Shown here: in pieces, positions 7,372 to 14,200 of the stretch | How positions within the stretch are numbered: the stretch's first letter is position 1 | How the letters are laid out: every line of letters starts with the position of its first letter | Translations under genes and position numbers: made by a program | Notes under the pieces: model-generated | Seen by the model: the letters and a program-made list of their open reading frames with translations, nothing else | The model's database searches: none | What the model was told of the DNA's origin: nothing | From: an uncultured Collinsella sp. | Lineage (GTDB): Bacteria; Actinomycetota; Coriobacteriia; Coriobacteriales; Coriobacteriaceae | Length of the DNA: 21,852 nt | NCBI GenBank assembly: GCA_900541785.1 | Contig: UQKY01000038.1 | Coordinates: 1 to 21,852, forward strand | Reading direction: 5' to 3'

Positions 7372-8325
7372 ATGGAACCTAAGCAGTACTACATCGGCAT
7401 TGACGTCGGCGGCACTTCGGTTAAGGAGGGTCTGTTCGACGAGGACGGCAACCTGCTGGCCAAGGCCAGCGTGCCTACGCCTCCCATCGTTGACGCTGCG
7501 GGCTTTGCCGCGGTGACCGAGGCTATCGACCAGGTGGTCGCCAAGGCCCAGATTCCGCGCGCCTTTGTGGCTGGCATTGGCCTGGCCGTTCCGTGCCCCA
7601 TCCCGGCGTCGGGCGATGCCAAGGTCAAGGCCAACATTGCCATTAACCTGCCCGAGCTGAGGATCGCCATTCAGCAGCACTGCCCCGACGCGGTCGTTAA
7701 GTACGAGAACGATGCCAACGCCGCCGCCATGGGCGAGGCCTGGCTCGGCTCTGCCAAGGGCGTGCAGAACGTGGTGATGGTCACCATCGGCACCGGCGTG
7801 GGCGGCGGCGTTATCGTCAACGGCGACGTGGTATCGGGCGTTGTGGGCGCCGGCGGCGAGATTGGCCACATGTGCCTGAACCCGGCCGAGGAGCGCACCT
7901 GCGGCTGCGGCGGCCATGGCCACCTGGAGCAGTATTCCAGCGCCACCGGCGTGGTGAGCAACTACCTTGCCGAGTGCAAGAAGGCGGGCGTCGAGCCCAT
8001 CGAGCTCACCGGCCCCTCAGATTCCAAGGACGTGTTCCAGGCCTGCCGCGAGGGCGACAAGCTCGCGCTGGCTGCGGCCGATACCATGGCCGATTATCTC
8101 GGCCGTGCCCTGGCGCTTATTGCCAACGTGGTCGACCCCGAGATGTTCCTGATCGGCGGCGGTGCGTCTGCCTCGGCCGATGTCTACCTCGACGCCGTTC
8201 GCGAGCACTTCCAGCGCTACGCGCTTTCCGCCTCGCGCGAGACGCCCATTAAGGTCGCTTCGCTCGGCAACGACGCCGGCATCATCGGCGCCGCCTACGT
8301 AGCCCTGCGCGCCGCCGGTAAATAG
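7372..8325 (+). CDS. ROK-family glucokinase
   Basis: Cytoplasmic sugar kinase of 317 residues, most likely phosphorylating glucose with ATP to glucose 6-phosphate. The N-terminal phosphate-binding motif IGIDVGGTSVKEGLFD, the catalytic YENDANAAAMGE (D114) and the second ATP loop TIGTGVGGGVIVNG are intact. The ROK zinc site is present as H166, C177 and C179, but the usual third cysteine (CGCGxxGC) is H184 here (CGCGGHGHLEQ). In-frame starts exist at 7345 (ATG, poor ribosome-binding site) and 7372; I chose 7372, preceded by AAAGGCGGG, because it gives the family's normal N-terminus. Position behind the PTS/GH1 operon fits recovery of free glucose released from phospho-disaccharides. Glucose rather than N-acetylmannosamine or fructose is inferred from context. 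Confidence 0.9.
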   Translation: MEPKQYYIGIDVGGTSVKEGLFDEDGNLLAKASVPTPPIVDAAGFAAVTEAIDQVVAKAQIPRAFVAGIGLAVPCPIPASGDAKVKANIAINLPELRIAIQQHCPDAVVKYENDANAAAMGEAWLGSAKGVQNVVMVTIGTGVGGGVIVNGDVVSGVVGAGGEIGHMCLNPAEERTCGCGGHGHLEQYSSATGVVSNYLAECKKAGVEPIELTGPSDSKDVFQACREGDKLALAAADTMADYLGRALALIANVVDPEMFLIGGGASASADVYLDAVREHFQRYALSASRETPIKVASLGNDAGIIGAAYVALRAAGK

Positions 8326-8326
8326 C

Positions 8327-8369
8327 TGGTGCAAGGGGGTCAGGTTACTTTGCACCAACATGGTGTAAA
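8327..8369 (+). repeat. overlapping alternative hairpins after the ROK gene
   Basis: TGGTGCAA (8327-8334) can pair with TTGCACCA (8350-8357), and the same TTTGCACCA (8349-8357) can instead pair with TGGTGTAAA (8361-8369, one G:T). The two folds exclude each other. The tract starts two bases after the ROK stop. Neither has a T run, so terminator function is unproven; it may be an interspersed repeat. Confidence 0.4.
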
Positions 8370-8491
8370 AGGGACAGCCTTGGCCCCCGTGCCTACCCCA
8401 AAATATGCCGTGGCCCTTCCGTCTGCGAAGGCTCGGCATCGGCGTGCTACCATAGCTACGTCCAAGTACACATATCAAGTGGAGGATATCC

Positions 8492-9415
8492 ATGGCAAAC
8501 GTTCTTGTCTTTGGTCACCAGAACCCCGATAACGACGCCATCATGAGCGCCGTCGTCCTGTCCCAGCTGCTCAACCAGGTTGAGTATGCCGGCAACACCT
8601 ACGAGGCCTGCGCCCTTGGTCAGCTTCCGGCAGAGTCCGCCAAGCTGCTCGCCGACGCCGGCATTGCCGAGCCTCGCGTGATCGAGTCCGTCGAGGCCGG
8701 TCAGCTCGTTGTCCTCACCGACCACAACGAGTCCGCCCAGTCCGTCGCCGGCCTTAAGGACGCCACGGTCTTTGGTGTTGTCGACCATCACCGCATCGGC
8801 GACTTCGAGACCGCAGGCCCGCTGCACTACATCTGCCTGCCCTGGGGCTCCAGCTGCACCATCGTCACCAAGCTCGCCGGCGTGCTCGGCGTTGAGCTTT
8901 CCGACGTCCAGGCCAAGCTGCTGCTCTCGGCCATGATGACCGATACGCTCATGCTCAAGAGCCCCACCACCACCGATGTCGACCGCGCCGTCGCCGCCAA
9001 GCTCGGCGAGCAGGTGGGCGTCGACCCGGTCAAGTTTGGCATGGAGGTCTTCCTCACCCGTCCGTCCGGCTCCTTCACCGCTGCCGAGATGGTCGGCAAT
9101 GACATCAAGATGTTCGAGCCCGCCGGCAAGAAGCTGCTCATTGGCCAGTACGAGACCGTCGACAAGAGCCGTGCACTCGGCATGATCGACGAGATTCGCG
9201 AGGCCATGCGCGCCTACGCCGCCGAGAAGGGTGCTGACGGCATTGTCCTGTGCATCACCGACATCATGGAGGAGGGCTCGCAGGTCCTGCTCGAGGGCGA
9301 GACCGAGGCTGCTCAGAAGGGCCTGGGCATTGCCGACGAGCACGACGGCGTCTGGATGCCGGGCGTCCTCTCCCGTAAGAAGCAGGTCGCTGCTCCCATC
9401 ATGGCCGCCTGCTAG
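8492..9415 (+). CDS. ppaC: manganese-dependent inorganic pyrophosphatase (family II, DHH)
   Basis: Hydrolyses pyrophosphate to phosphate in the cytoplasm, pulling biosynthetic reactions forward. The 307 residues match the usual 305-310 of the short form, with no CBS or DRTGG insert. The motifs are FGHQNPDNDAI (H9, D13, D15), TDHNE (D77), VVDHHRIGDF (DHH at 98-100) and MMTDTLMLKS (D151), the Mn and phosphate ligands. The C-terminal DHHA2 domain ends with LSRKKQ (S294-Q298), the substrate-binding SRKKQ signature. GGAGG six bases before ATG 8492 fixes the start. It is flanked upstream by the hairpin tract at 8327-8369 and downstream by a strong terminator, so it is probably transcribed alone. 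Confidence 0.97.
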   Translation: MANVLVFGHQNPDNDAIMSAVVLSQLLNQVEYAGNTYEACALGQLPAESAKLLADAGIAEPRVIESVEAGQLVVLTDHNESAQSVAGLKDATVFGVVDHHRIGDFETAGPLHYICLPWGSSCTIVTKLAGVLGVELSDVQAKLLLSAMMTDTLMLKSPTTTDVDRAVAAKLGEQVGVDPVKFGMEVFLTRPSGSFTAAEMVGNDIKMFEPAGKKLLIGQYETVDKSRALGMIDEIREAMRAYAAEKGADGIVLCITDIMEEGSQVLLEGETEAAQKGLGIADEHDGVWMPGVLSRKKQVAAPIMAAC

Positions 9416-9436
9416 GTTCTTTTGACCTAACACCGA

Positions 9437-9475
9437 CGACCGGATCGCGGACGCCCCGCGCTCCGGTCGTTTTTT
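9437..9475 (+). terminator. intrinsic terminator of ppaC
   Basis: CGACCGGA (9437-9444) pairs with TCCGGTCG (9462-9469), with an inner CGCGG/CCGCG stem, followed by six Ts (9470-9475). It lies 22 bases after the ppaC stop. Confidence 0.92.
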
Positions 9476-9518
9476 GTGCGCGGCGCCGCGTCGTCTCTTG
9501 GACAGGCGTGCCCGCGCC

Positions 9519-9650
9519 GTTGAGCAAATAATGTTCAACCTGTGGTTCCGCTTTTCGGCCACGCCTGCATGCTTGTCGTGCAGGGTAGGCTAGATGCAAG
9601 CGTAATACGTTAGAGCGCGGCGCCGCCACTTGGGCGGGCCGTGCTTTTTT
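9519..9650 (+). promoter_or_regulatory. structured nhaA leader RNA with intrinsic terminator (candidate riboswitch/attenuator)
   Basis: Elements in order: hairpin A, GTGG/CCAC with inner CCG/CGG (9542-9562); hairpin B, CCTGCA/TGCAGG (9564-9569 with 9579-9584), loop TGCTTGTCG; CAAGC at 9597-9601, complementary to GCTTG (9571-9575) in loop B, allowing a pseudoknot; then a terminator stem, 9615-9621 with 9638-9644 and 9623-9627 with 9633-9637 (12 bp, one bulged base, one G:T), followed by six Ts at 9645-9650. AATAAT at 9527-9532 could be a -10 box placing the RNA start near 9540, just before hairpin A, though no -35 box is correctly spaced. A terminator 33 bases before the nhaA start codon on the coding strand implies premature termination. 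Known nhaA leaders include lithium/sodium riboswitch classes (nhaA-I, nhaA-II); membership here is not shown. Confidence 0.6.
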
Positions 9651-9683
9651 AAGACGGGAGCCATCCCGTGAAAGGAGCCGCCC

Positions 9684-11042
9684 ATGGCAGCACCCGAGCA
9701 GCTGTTTAACGTTCGTGAGCGCAAACGCTTTGAGCGTCACGACATTTGGGAGCGCATTGCCGAGAACGGCACTATTTCCGCCGCCGTCATGGTCTTCGCC
9801 GCTATCGCCGCCGTTATCTGCGCCAACACCGATGCCTACGAGGCCATCCATCACTTTTTGGAGACCCCGCTGTATGTGGGTCTGGGTAACCTGACAGCCG
9901 GTCTTACCGTTGAGCTTTTCGTCAACGACTTCCTCATGGCGATCTTCTTTTTACTCGTGGGCATTGAGCTTAAGTACGAGATGACAGTTGGCGAGCTTAA
10001 AAACCCGCGTCAGGCCATGCTTCCCATGCTGGCGGCCGTGGGCGGCGTCGTCGTTCCCGCCTGCATCTACCTGATCTTTAACCATGCCGGCGCCCGCAAC
10101 GGTTGGGCCATCCCCATGGCAACCGATATTGCCTTTGCGCTGGGCGTGCTGTCGCTTTTGGGCAACCGCGTGCCCAACGGCGTGCGCGTGTTCTTCTCGA
10201 CGCTCGCCATCGCCGACGACCTCATCTCCATCGCCGCCATCGCCATCTTCTACGGTCAGAGCCCCAATCCGTTTTGGTTGGGCGCCGCCGCGCTTGTGAC
10301 CTGCGCGCTCGTATGGCTCAACAAGACGCAGCATTACCGCCTTGCCCCGTATTCGGTACTGGGTCTGCTGTTGTGGTTCTGCATGTTCAAGAGCGGCGTG
10401 CACGCTACGCTCGCCGGCGTCATCCTGGCCTTTACCATCCCGGCCAAGTGCGGCGTCAAGCTCGATAGCCTCACCGATTGGTTGGGCGAGTGCCTGCCGC
10501 TACTCGATGACCGCTACGACGACGAGGCACACATCCTGGGCCAGCATGACTTTACCGTCTCGACCACCAAGGTCGAGCGCGTCATGCACCGCGTGACCCC
10601 GCCGCTCATCCGCATGGAGCGCCTGATCTCCACGCCGGTCAACTTTGTGATTCTGCCGATTTTCGCGTTCGTCAACGCACAGGTTCGCCTGGTGGGCGTG
10701 GACATGAGCACACTGCTCACCGACCCGGTGACGCTCGGCGTGTACTTTGGCATGCTGCTGGGCAAGCCGATCGGCATCTTTGGCATGACGTTCGCCTTGG
10801 TCAAGCTCAAGGCCTGCGAGCTGCCGCACAACGTTAACTGGCACATGATTGCCGGCGTGGGTATTCTGGGCGGTATCGGCTTTACCATGTCGATTCTCAT
10901 CAGTGGCCTTGCCTTCCCGACGGCTCAGTTTGAGGTTCTTGCTGCCAAGGCCGCCATCCTTGCCGGTTCGGTCACCGCTGCCGTGCTCGGCATGATCTAC
11001 ATGAGTGTGGTCTGCAAGCACCCGGCGCCCAAGGACGAGTAG
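9684..11042 (+). CDS. nhaA: Na+/H+ antiporter NhaA
   Basis: Inner membrane antiporter exporting sodium (or lithium) in exchange for protons; role in pH and salt homeostasis. 452 residues, longer than the roughly 390 of E. coli NhaA, the extra length lying at the N-terminus and in the DDRYDDEAHILGQHDFTVS loop near residues 275-300. The ion-binding aspartates are visible: D148 in MATDIAFALG (E. coli D133) and D178-D179 in AIADDLISIAAIAIFY (E. coli D163-D164). FLMAIFFLLVGIELKYEM and GIGFTMSILISGLAF are family landmarks. AAAGGAG six bases before ATG 9684 supports the start; a small ACGGGA/TCCCGT hairpin sits just before it (9654-9669). Expression is probably controlled by the leader at 9519-9650. 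Followed by a 15-bp hairpin, so transcribed alone. Confidence 0.96.
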   Translation: MAAPEQLFNVRERKRFERHDIWERIAENGTISAAVMVFAAIAAVICANTDAYEAIHHFLETPLYVGLGNLTAGLTVELFVNDFLMAIFFLLVGIELKYEMTVGELKNPRQAMLPMLAAVGGVVVPACIYLIFNHAGARNGWAIPMATDIAFALGVLSLLGNRVPNGVRVFFSTLAIADDLISIAAIAIFYGQSPNPFWLGAAALVTCALVWLNKTQHYRLAPYSVLGLLLWFCMFKSGVHATLAGVILAFTIPAKCGVKLDSLTDWLGECLPLLDDRYDDEAHILGQHDFTVSTTKVERVMHRVTPPLIRMERLISTPVNFVILPIFAFVNAQVRLVGVDMSTLLTDPVTLGVYFGMLLGKPIGIFGMTFALVKLKACELPHNVNWHMIAGVGILGGIGFTMSILISGLAFPTAQFEVLAAKAAILAGSVTAAVLGMIYMSVVCKHPAPKDE

Positions 11043-11135
11043 GCGCGTAGAAACAGACGCCAGAGCCTGCTCGAGCGCGTGTAAAACGCGGTTTTGAGTG
11101 GTACTTGCCACCTGCCGGACACCCCAGTGGCCAAA

Positions 11136-11176
11136 AAACGCCGTTTGTGAGTACTGTCACAAACGGCGTTTCATTT
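11136..11176 (+). terminator. terminator of nhaA
   Basis: AAACGCCGTTTGTGA (11136-11150) pairs perfectly with TCACAAACGGCGTTT (11157-11171), loop GTACTG, followed by CATTTT. It lies about 94 bases after the nhaA stop. An AAAAC/GTTTT stem (about 11082-11094) lies between. Confidence 0.8.
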
Positions 11177-11373
11177 TAGGCGCGAAAAATAATGTATAAA
11201 TCTATTCTGTCTGTGCATTAACGATTGCGTGGCTGGACGAAAAATGCCGATGCATCCTTCCAAAACCGGACACAAAAGGCCAAGACTGGCCTTTTTAATT
11301 CAAAATCGCTGTTACTAAAAAAGTAACAGTACTCATATTTGCTATTTTTTGACCACAGGCCCCAATGACTAGG
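11172..11373. other. AT-rich non-coding region with two hairpins, possible small RNA
   Basis: No convincing protein frame is seen here. A TATAAA box lies at 11195-11200. A hairpin AAAAGGCC/GGCCTTTT (11274-11281 with 11288-11295, loop AAGACT) ending in TTTTTAATT would terminate plus-strand RNA near 11297, and its symmetric T tail could also end minus-strand transcription of the small gene at 11374. CTGTTACT/AGTAACAG (11309-11316 with 11322-11329) is a perfect 8-bp palindrome around AAAAA, operator-like. A small RNA of about 90 bases between 11205 and 11297 is possible but unproven. Confidence 0.35.
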
Positions 11374-11628
11374 TTATTCCACGGTGCCGTAGATGGCGCC
11401 CCAGCCGTGGGCGGCCAAGGCGGAGTTGAGCTGGTCACAAAGGGACTGGCGATCGTAATAGCCGGGCGGCAGCAGGTTGACGATCTCCATGAGATCGGGC
11501 GCCAGGTCCAAGATTTCGGCCTGTACGATCAGATCGAGGCGGTCGATGGCGTGGCGGTCGTAAAACAGTCCGTCGACCAGGCGCTGCAGGTCGCCGAATT
11601 CCTCGGCCTGGAACGATCCGTATTCCAT
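11374..11628 (-). CDS. small protein of unknown function (84 residues)
   Basis: I do not recognise this protein. It starts MEYGSFQAEEFGDLQRLVDG and ends LNSALAAHGWGAIYGTVE. It is acidic, soluble-looking and probably mostly helical, with no signal peptide, membrane span or cysteine pair. The frame extends ten codons further upstream, but AAGGAGG four bases before the ATG at 11628 decides the start. The clear ribosome-binding site and normal codon use argue that it is real. It diverges from the aminotransferase gene at 11778 and faces nhaA convergently; hairpins at 11309-11329 and 11274-11295 could terminate it. Nothing in the context indicates a function. Confidence 0.7.
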   Translation of the reverse strand: MEYGSFQAEEFGDLQRLVDGLFYDRHAIDRLDLIVQAEILDLAPDLMEIVNLLPPGYYDRQSLCDQLNSALAAHGWGAIYGTVE

Positions 11629-11777
11629 AGTGCCTCCTTGGGCGCCCCATGCCGGCATGCGCGGCGATTCGTAATTTATTGCGATGGACTTAATCTATCA
11701 CGGCTTCATAACGTTGCGGCGGTGGCGGTCTATACTTAGAAGAATTGCAACGTACCGCTTCGTGAAAGGTCGCACCC

Positions 11778-13082
11778 ATGCAGACGATCTACCAGAAGAT
11801 GGAAACCACCGAACTCGATGCCGCCATCGAGGCGCTCAAAGCCGAGGTCGCCGAGGTCAAGGCCAAGGGCCTGGCGCTCGACATGGCGCGCGGCAAGCCG
11901 TCGCCCTCCCAGGTGGACATCTCGCGCCCCATGCTCGATATCCTCAATGCTGACGCCGATCTGCACGACGGCAACGTCGACTGCTCCAATTACGGCTGCT
12001 TCGAGGGCATTCCCTCGGCACGCAAGTTGGCAGGGGAGTTCCTGGGCTGCCCCGCCGAGCAGACGCTCGTGCTGGGCTCGTCGAGCCTCCTGATCGAGCA
12101 TGACATCGCCGGTATGTTCTGGCGTTGCGGCTCATGTGGTAGCGACCCTTGGGAGGCTTACGAGGCCGCGCACGACGGCAAGAAGGTCAAGTTCCTGTGC
12201 CCGGTTCCCGGCTACGACCGCCACTTTGGCATCACCGCCGATCTGGGTATCGAGAACGTCCCCGTCGCGATGACCGACAACGGTCCCGACATGGACGAGG
12301 TCGAGCGCCTCGTTGCCGCCGACGATTCCATCAAGGGCATCTGGTGCGTGCCCAAGTATTCCAACCCCACGGGCATCACCTTTAGCGAGGACACCGTGCG
12401 CCGCCTGGTTGAGATGCACACGGCCGCGCCCGATTTCCGCATCTTCTGGGACAACGCCTACTGCGTGCACGACCTGTACGACGAGACCGACGAGCTCGCC
12501 AACATCTTTGATCTTGCCCGCGCGGCGGGCACCGAGGACCGCGTGGTGGCATTCGCCTCGACGTCCAAGATCACCTTCCCGGGCGCCGGCATCGGCTTTA
12601 TCGGTGCGAGCCCTGCGGTTATCGCGGAGTTCTCCAAGTGCCTGAAGGCCGGCCTTATCAGCGCCGACAAGCTCAACCAGCTGCGTCACGTGCGTTTCCT
12701 TCCCACCATCGAGGCGGTCAAGGAGCATATGAAAAAGCATGCCGAGTTCTTGCGCCCGCGCTTTGAGGCCGTCGAGCGCAAGCTCACCGAGGGCTTGGGC
12801 GACACGGGCTGCGCCACCTGGACGCACCCCCGCGGCGGCTACTTTGTAAGCTTCGATGGTCCCGAGGGCTCTGCCCAGAAGGTCGCCGCGCTTTGTGCCG
12901 ACCTGGGCGTCAAGCTCACGCCGGCCGGTGCTACCTGGCCCTATGGCAAGGACCCGCGCGACACCAACATCCGCATCGCGCCGAGCTATCCCACGGTCGA
13001 GGACCTAGAGGCTGCGCTCGATGTGCTGGTGCTGGCCGTCAAGCTTGTCGCTGCCGAGCTCGCGCGTGCCGAGCGCGCCTAA
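11778..13082 (+). CDS. class Ic aspartate aminotransferase (PLP-dependent)
   Basis: PLP enzyme of fold type I, 434 residues, most like the Asp_aminotransf (class Ic) group typified by corynebacterial AspT, transferring the amino group between aspartate and 2-oxoglutarate in the cytoplasm. Landmarks are LDMARGKPSPSQ near the N-terminus, LGSSSL for phosphate contact, YSNPTGITF (N196), FWDNAYCVHDL (D225, Y228), the PLP lysine K264 in ASTSKITFPGAGIGF, and the substrate-carboxylate arginine in NIRIAPSYP (about R399). AAAGG eight bases before ATG 11778 is the ribosome-binding site, and TATACT at 11731-11736 is a possible -10 box without a clear -35. Older annotation places this family with GntR/MocR-type proteins, but no DNA-binding domain is present. 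The STAS gene follows by 51 bases. Confidence 0.9.
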   Translation: MQTIYQKMETTELDAAIEALKAEVAEVKAKGLALDMARGKPSPSQVDISRPMLDILNADADLHDGNVDCSNYGCFEGIPSARKLAGEFLGCPAEQTLVLGSSSLLIEHDIAGMFWRCGSCGSDPWEAYEAAHDGKKVKFLCPVPGYDRHFGITADLGIENVPVAMTDNGPDMDEVERLVAADDSIKGIWCVPKYSNPTGITFSEDTVRRLVEMHTAAPDFRIFWDNAYCVHDLYDETDELANIFDLARAAGTEDRVVAFASTSKITFPGAGIGFIGASPAVIAEFSKCLKAGLISADKLNQLRHVRFLPTIEAVKEHMKKHAEFLRPRFEAVERKLTEGLGDTGCATWTHPRGGYFVSFDGPEGSAQKVAALCADLGVKLTPAGATWPYGKDPRDTNIRIAPSYPTVEDLEAALDVLVLAVKLVAAELARAERA

Positions 13083-13133
13083 CGCGCGGCTTCCCGTACT
13101 ATCCGCACTTTCGATACATAAAGGAGCGTATAC

Positions 13134-13448
13134 ATGGATTTGGGTATTTCCACTAACCCCACGCCAGAGCTCTACACCATTAAGGTGACTGGCGAGATCG
13201 ATATCTCTAACGCCGATAGCCTGCGCAATGCCATCGACCTGGCGCTCGAGCAGCCCACTGAGGCCGTTGAGCTCGATTTTGCCCAGGTGAGCTACATCGA
13301 TTCGACGGGCATTGGCGTGCTCGTGGGCGCCGCGCACCACGCGGTCGACCACGGCAAGCGCTTTAGCTGCACCAATGTGCAGCCCCCGGTGATGCGCGTG
13401 GTTCAGCTGTTGGGTGTCGACCAGGAGATTTCGATCACCGCTGCATAA
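13134..13448 (+). CDS. STAS-domain anti-sigma factor antagonist
   Basis: Single STAS domain of 104 residues, like SpoIIAA/RsbV: such proteins bind a kinase-type anti-sigma factor and release the sigma factor when unphosphorylated. The fold landmarks are TIKVTGEIDISNADSLRNAI and the phosphorylation loop SYIDSTGIGVLV, with S57 the expected phosphoserine. AAAGGAG seven bases before the ATG fixes the start. No HATPase kinase, phosphatase or sigma factor lies nearby, so the partner must be elsewhere. It may be co-transcribed with the aminotransferase, 51 bases upstream; a GC-rich hairpin follows it at 13492-13519. Family is clear; the system it serves is not. Confidence 0.9.
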   Translation: MDLGISTNPTPELYTIKVTGEIDISNADSLRNAIDLALEQPTEAVELDFAQVSYIDSTGIGVLVGAAHHAVDHGKRFSCTNVQPPVMRVVQLLGVDQEISITAA

Positions 13449-13491
13449 TCTTTGCCCCAAAAGGGCGTGCCGTTTGGCATATGTTTGTGAT

Positions 13492-13519
13492 GCGCTCGGA
13501 CGTTTTGGCGTCCGGGCGC
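13492..13519 (+). terminator. hairpin between the STAS gene and the tat cluster
   Basis: GCGCTCGGACG (13492-13502) pairs with CGTCCGGGCGC (13509-13519) over 11 positions with one G:T, loop TTTTGG. No T run follows; instead TATACT (13520-13525) abuts it and could be the -10 box of the tat cluster. Terminator or operator-like structure. Confidence 0.5.
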
Positions 13520-13600
13520 TATACTTGACCGAATGAATAGACGAGTTCCGGCCGAATGGCGCGGTGCGGGCTCGACTCACATCGAGCCTTGGAGGTATGT

Positions 13601-14200
13601 GTGTTTGGTATTGGAGAGGGTGAGCTCGCGATCATCGTGGTCTTCGGCTTTTTGCTGTTTGGCCCGGATAAGCTCCCACAGATGGGCCGTACGATCGGCC
13701 GTGCCATCCGTCAGTTCCGCGAGACGCAGGAAAAGATGACGGCCGTTGTTCAGTCCGAGATTATCGATCCGGTGAGCGAGGCCGCGTCGGCCCCGGTCAA
13801 GCCCAAGAAGGCTGCCGTCGATGACGATTCCGATGCGGACGAGGATGCTGCCGAGACGGTAGCGCCCGCCAAGAAGGAGACCTTTGCCGAGCGTCGTGCC
13901 CGTCTTGCTGCCGAGAAGGCCGCAAGCGAGGGTGCCACCGAGGGCGAAGGCGCTGCCGAGGGGCCTGCGACCGAGGGCGCCGAGCCTGCCGCTGCCGCCG
14001 AGCCTGTCGTCGAGCCCGAGCCTGCTGCAGAGCCGGAGTCCGAGCCCGAGCCGGCAGAGCCCACGACGGCTGACCTCTACGCCCGTCGTCCCCGCAAGCG
14101 CAAGGCCGTCGTCGACCAGCTCGCTCGCGAGCTCGAGGCCGAGGACGAGGCCGTTGCCGAGGTTGCCACCGCCGATGCCCCGAAGGGAGGCGATGAGTAA
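13601..14200 (+). CDS. Sec-independent translocase subunit TatA/TatB
   Basis: Membrane subunit of the twin-arginine translocation system, which exports folded proteins. One N-terminal span (about residues 7-22, ELAIIVVFGFLLFGPDKLP) is followed by the amphipathic helix MGRTIGRAIRQFRETQEKM; the FGPxKLP hinge is the TatA/B signature. The remaining roughly 150 residues are Ala/Glu/Pro-rich and low in complexity, ending in a basic patch (RRPRKRK) and an acidic helix. At 199 residues it is much longer than a simple TatA and nearer TatB in length; the FG before the hinge favours TatA. The start is GTG 13601, supported by GGAGG five bases upstream and by the normal MFGIGE beginning; the frame stays open further upstream. 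Its TAA overlaps the tatC ATG by one base, implying coupled translation. Confidence 0.9.
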   Translation: MFGIGEGELAIIVVFGFLLFGPDKLPQMGRTIGRAIRQFRETQEKMTAVVQSEIIDPVSEAASAPVKPKKAAVDDDSDADEDAAETVAPAKKETFAERRARLAAEKAASEGATEGEGAAEGPATEGAEPAAAAEPVVEPEPAAEPESEPEPAEPTTADLYARRPRKRKAVVDQLARELEAEDEAVAEVATADAPKGGDE

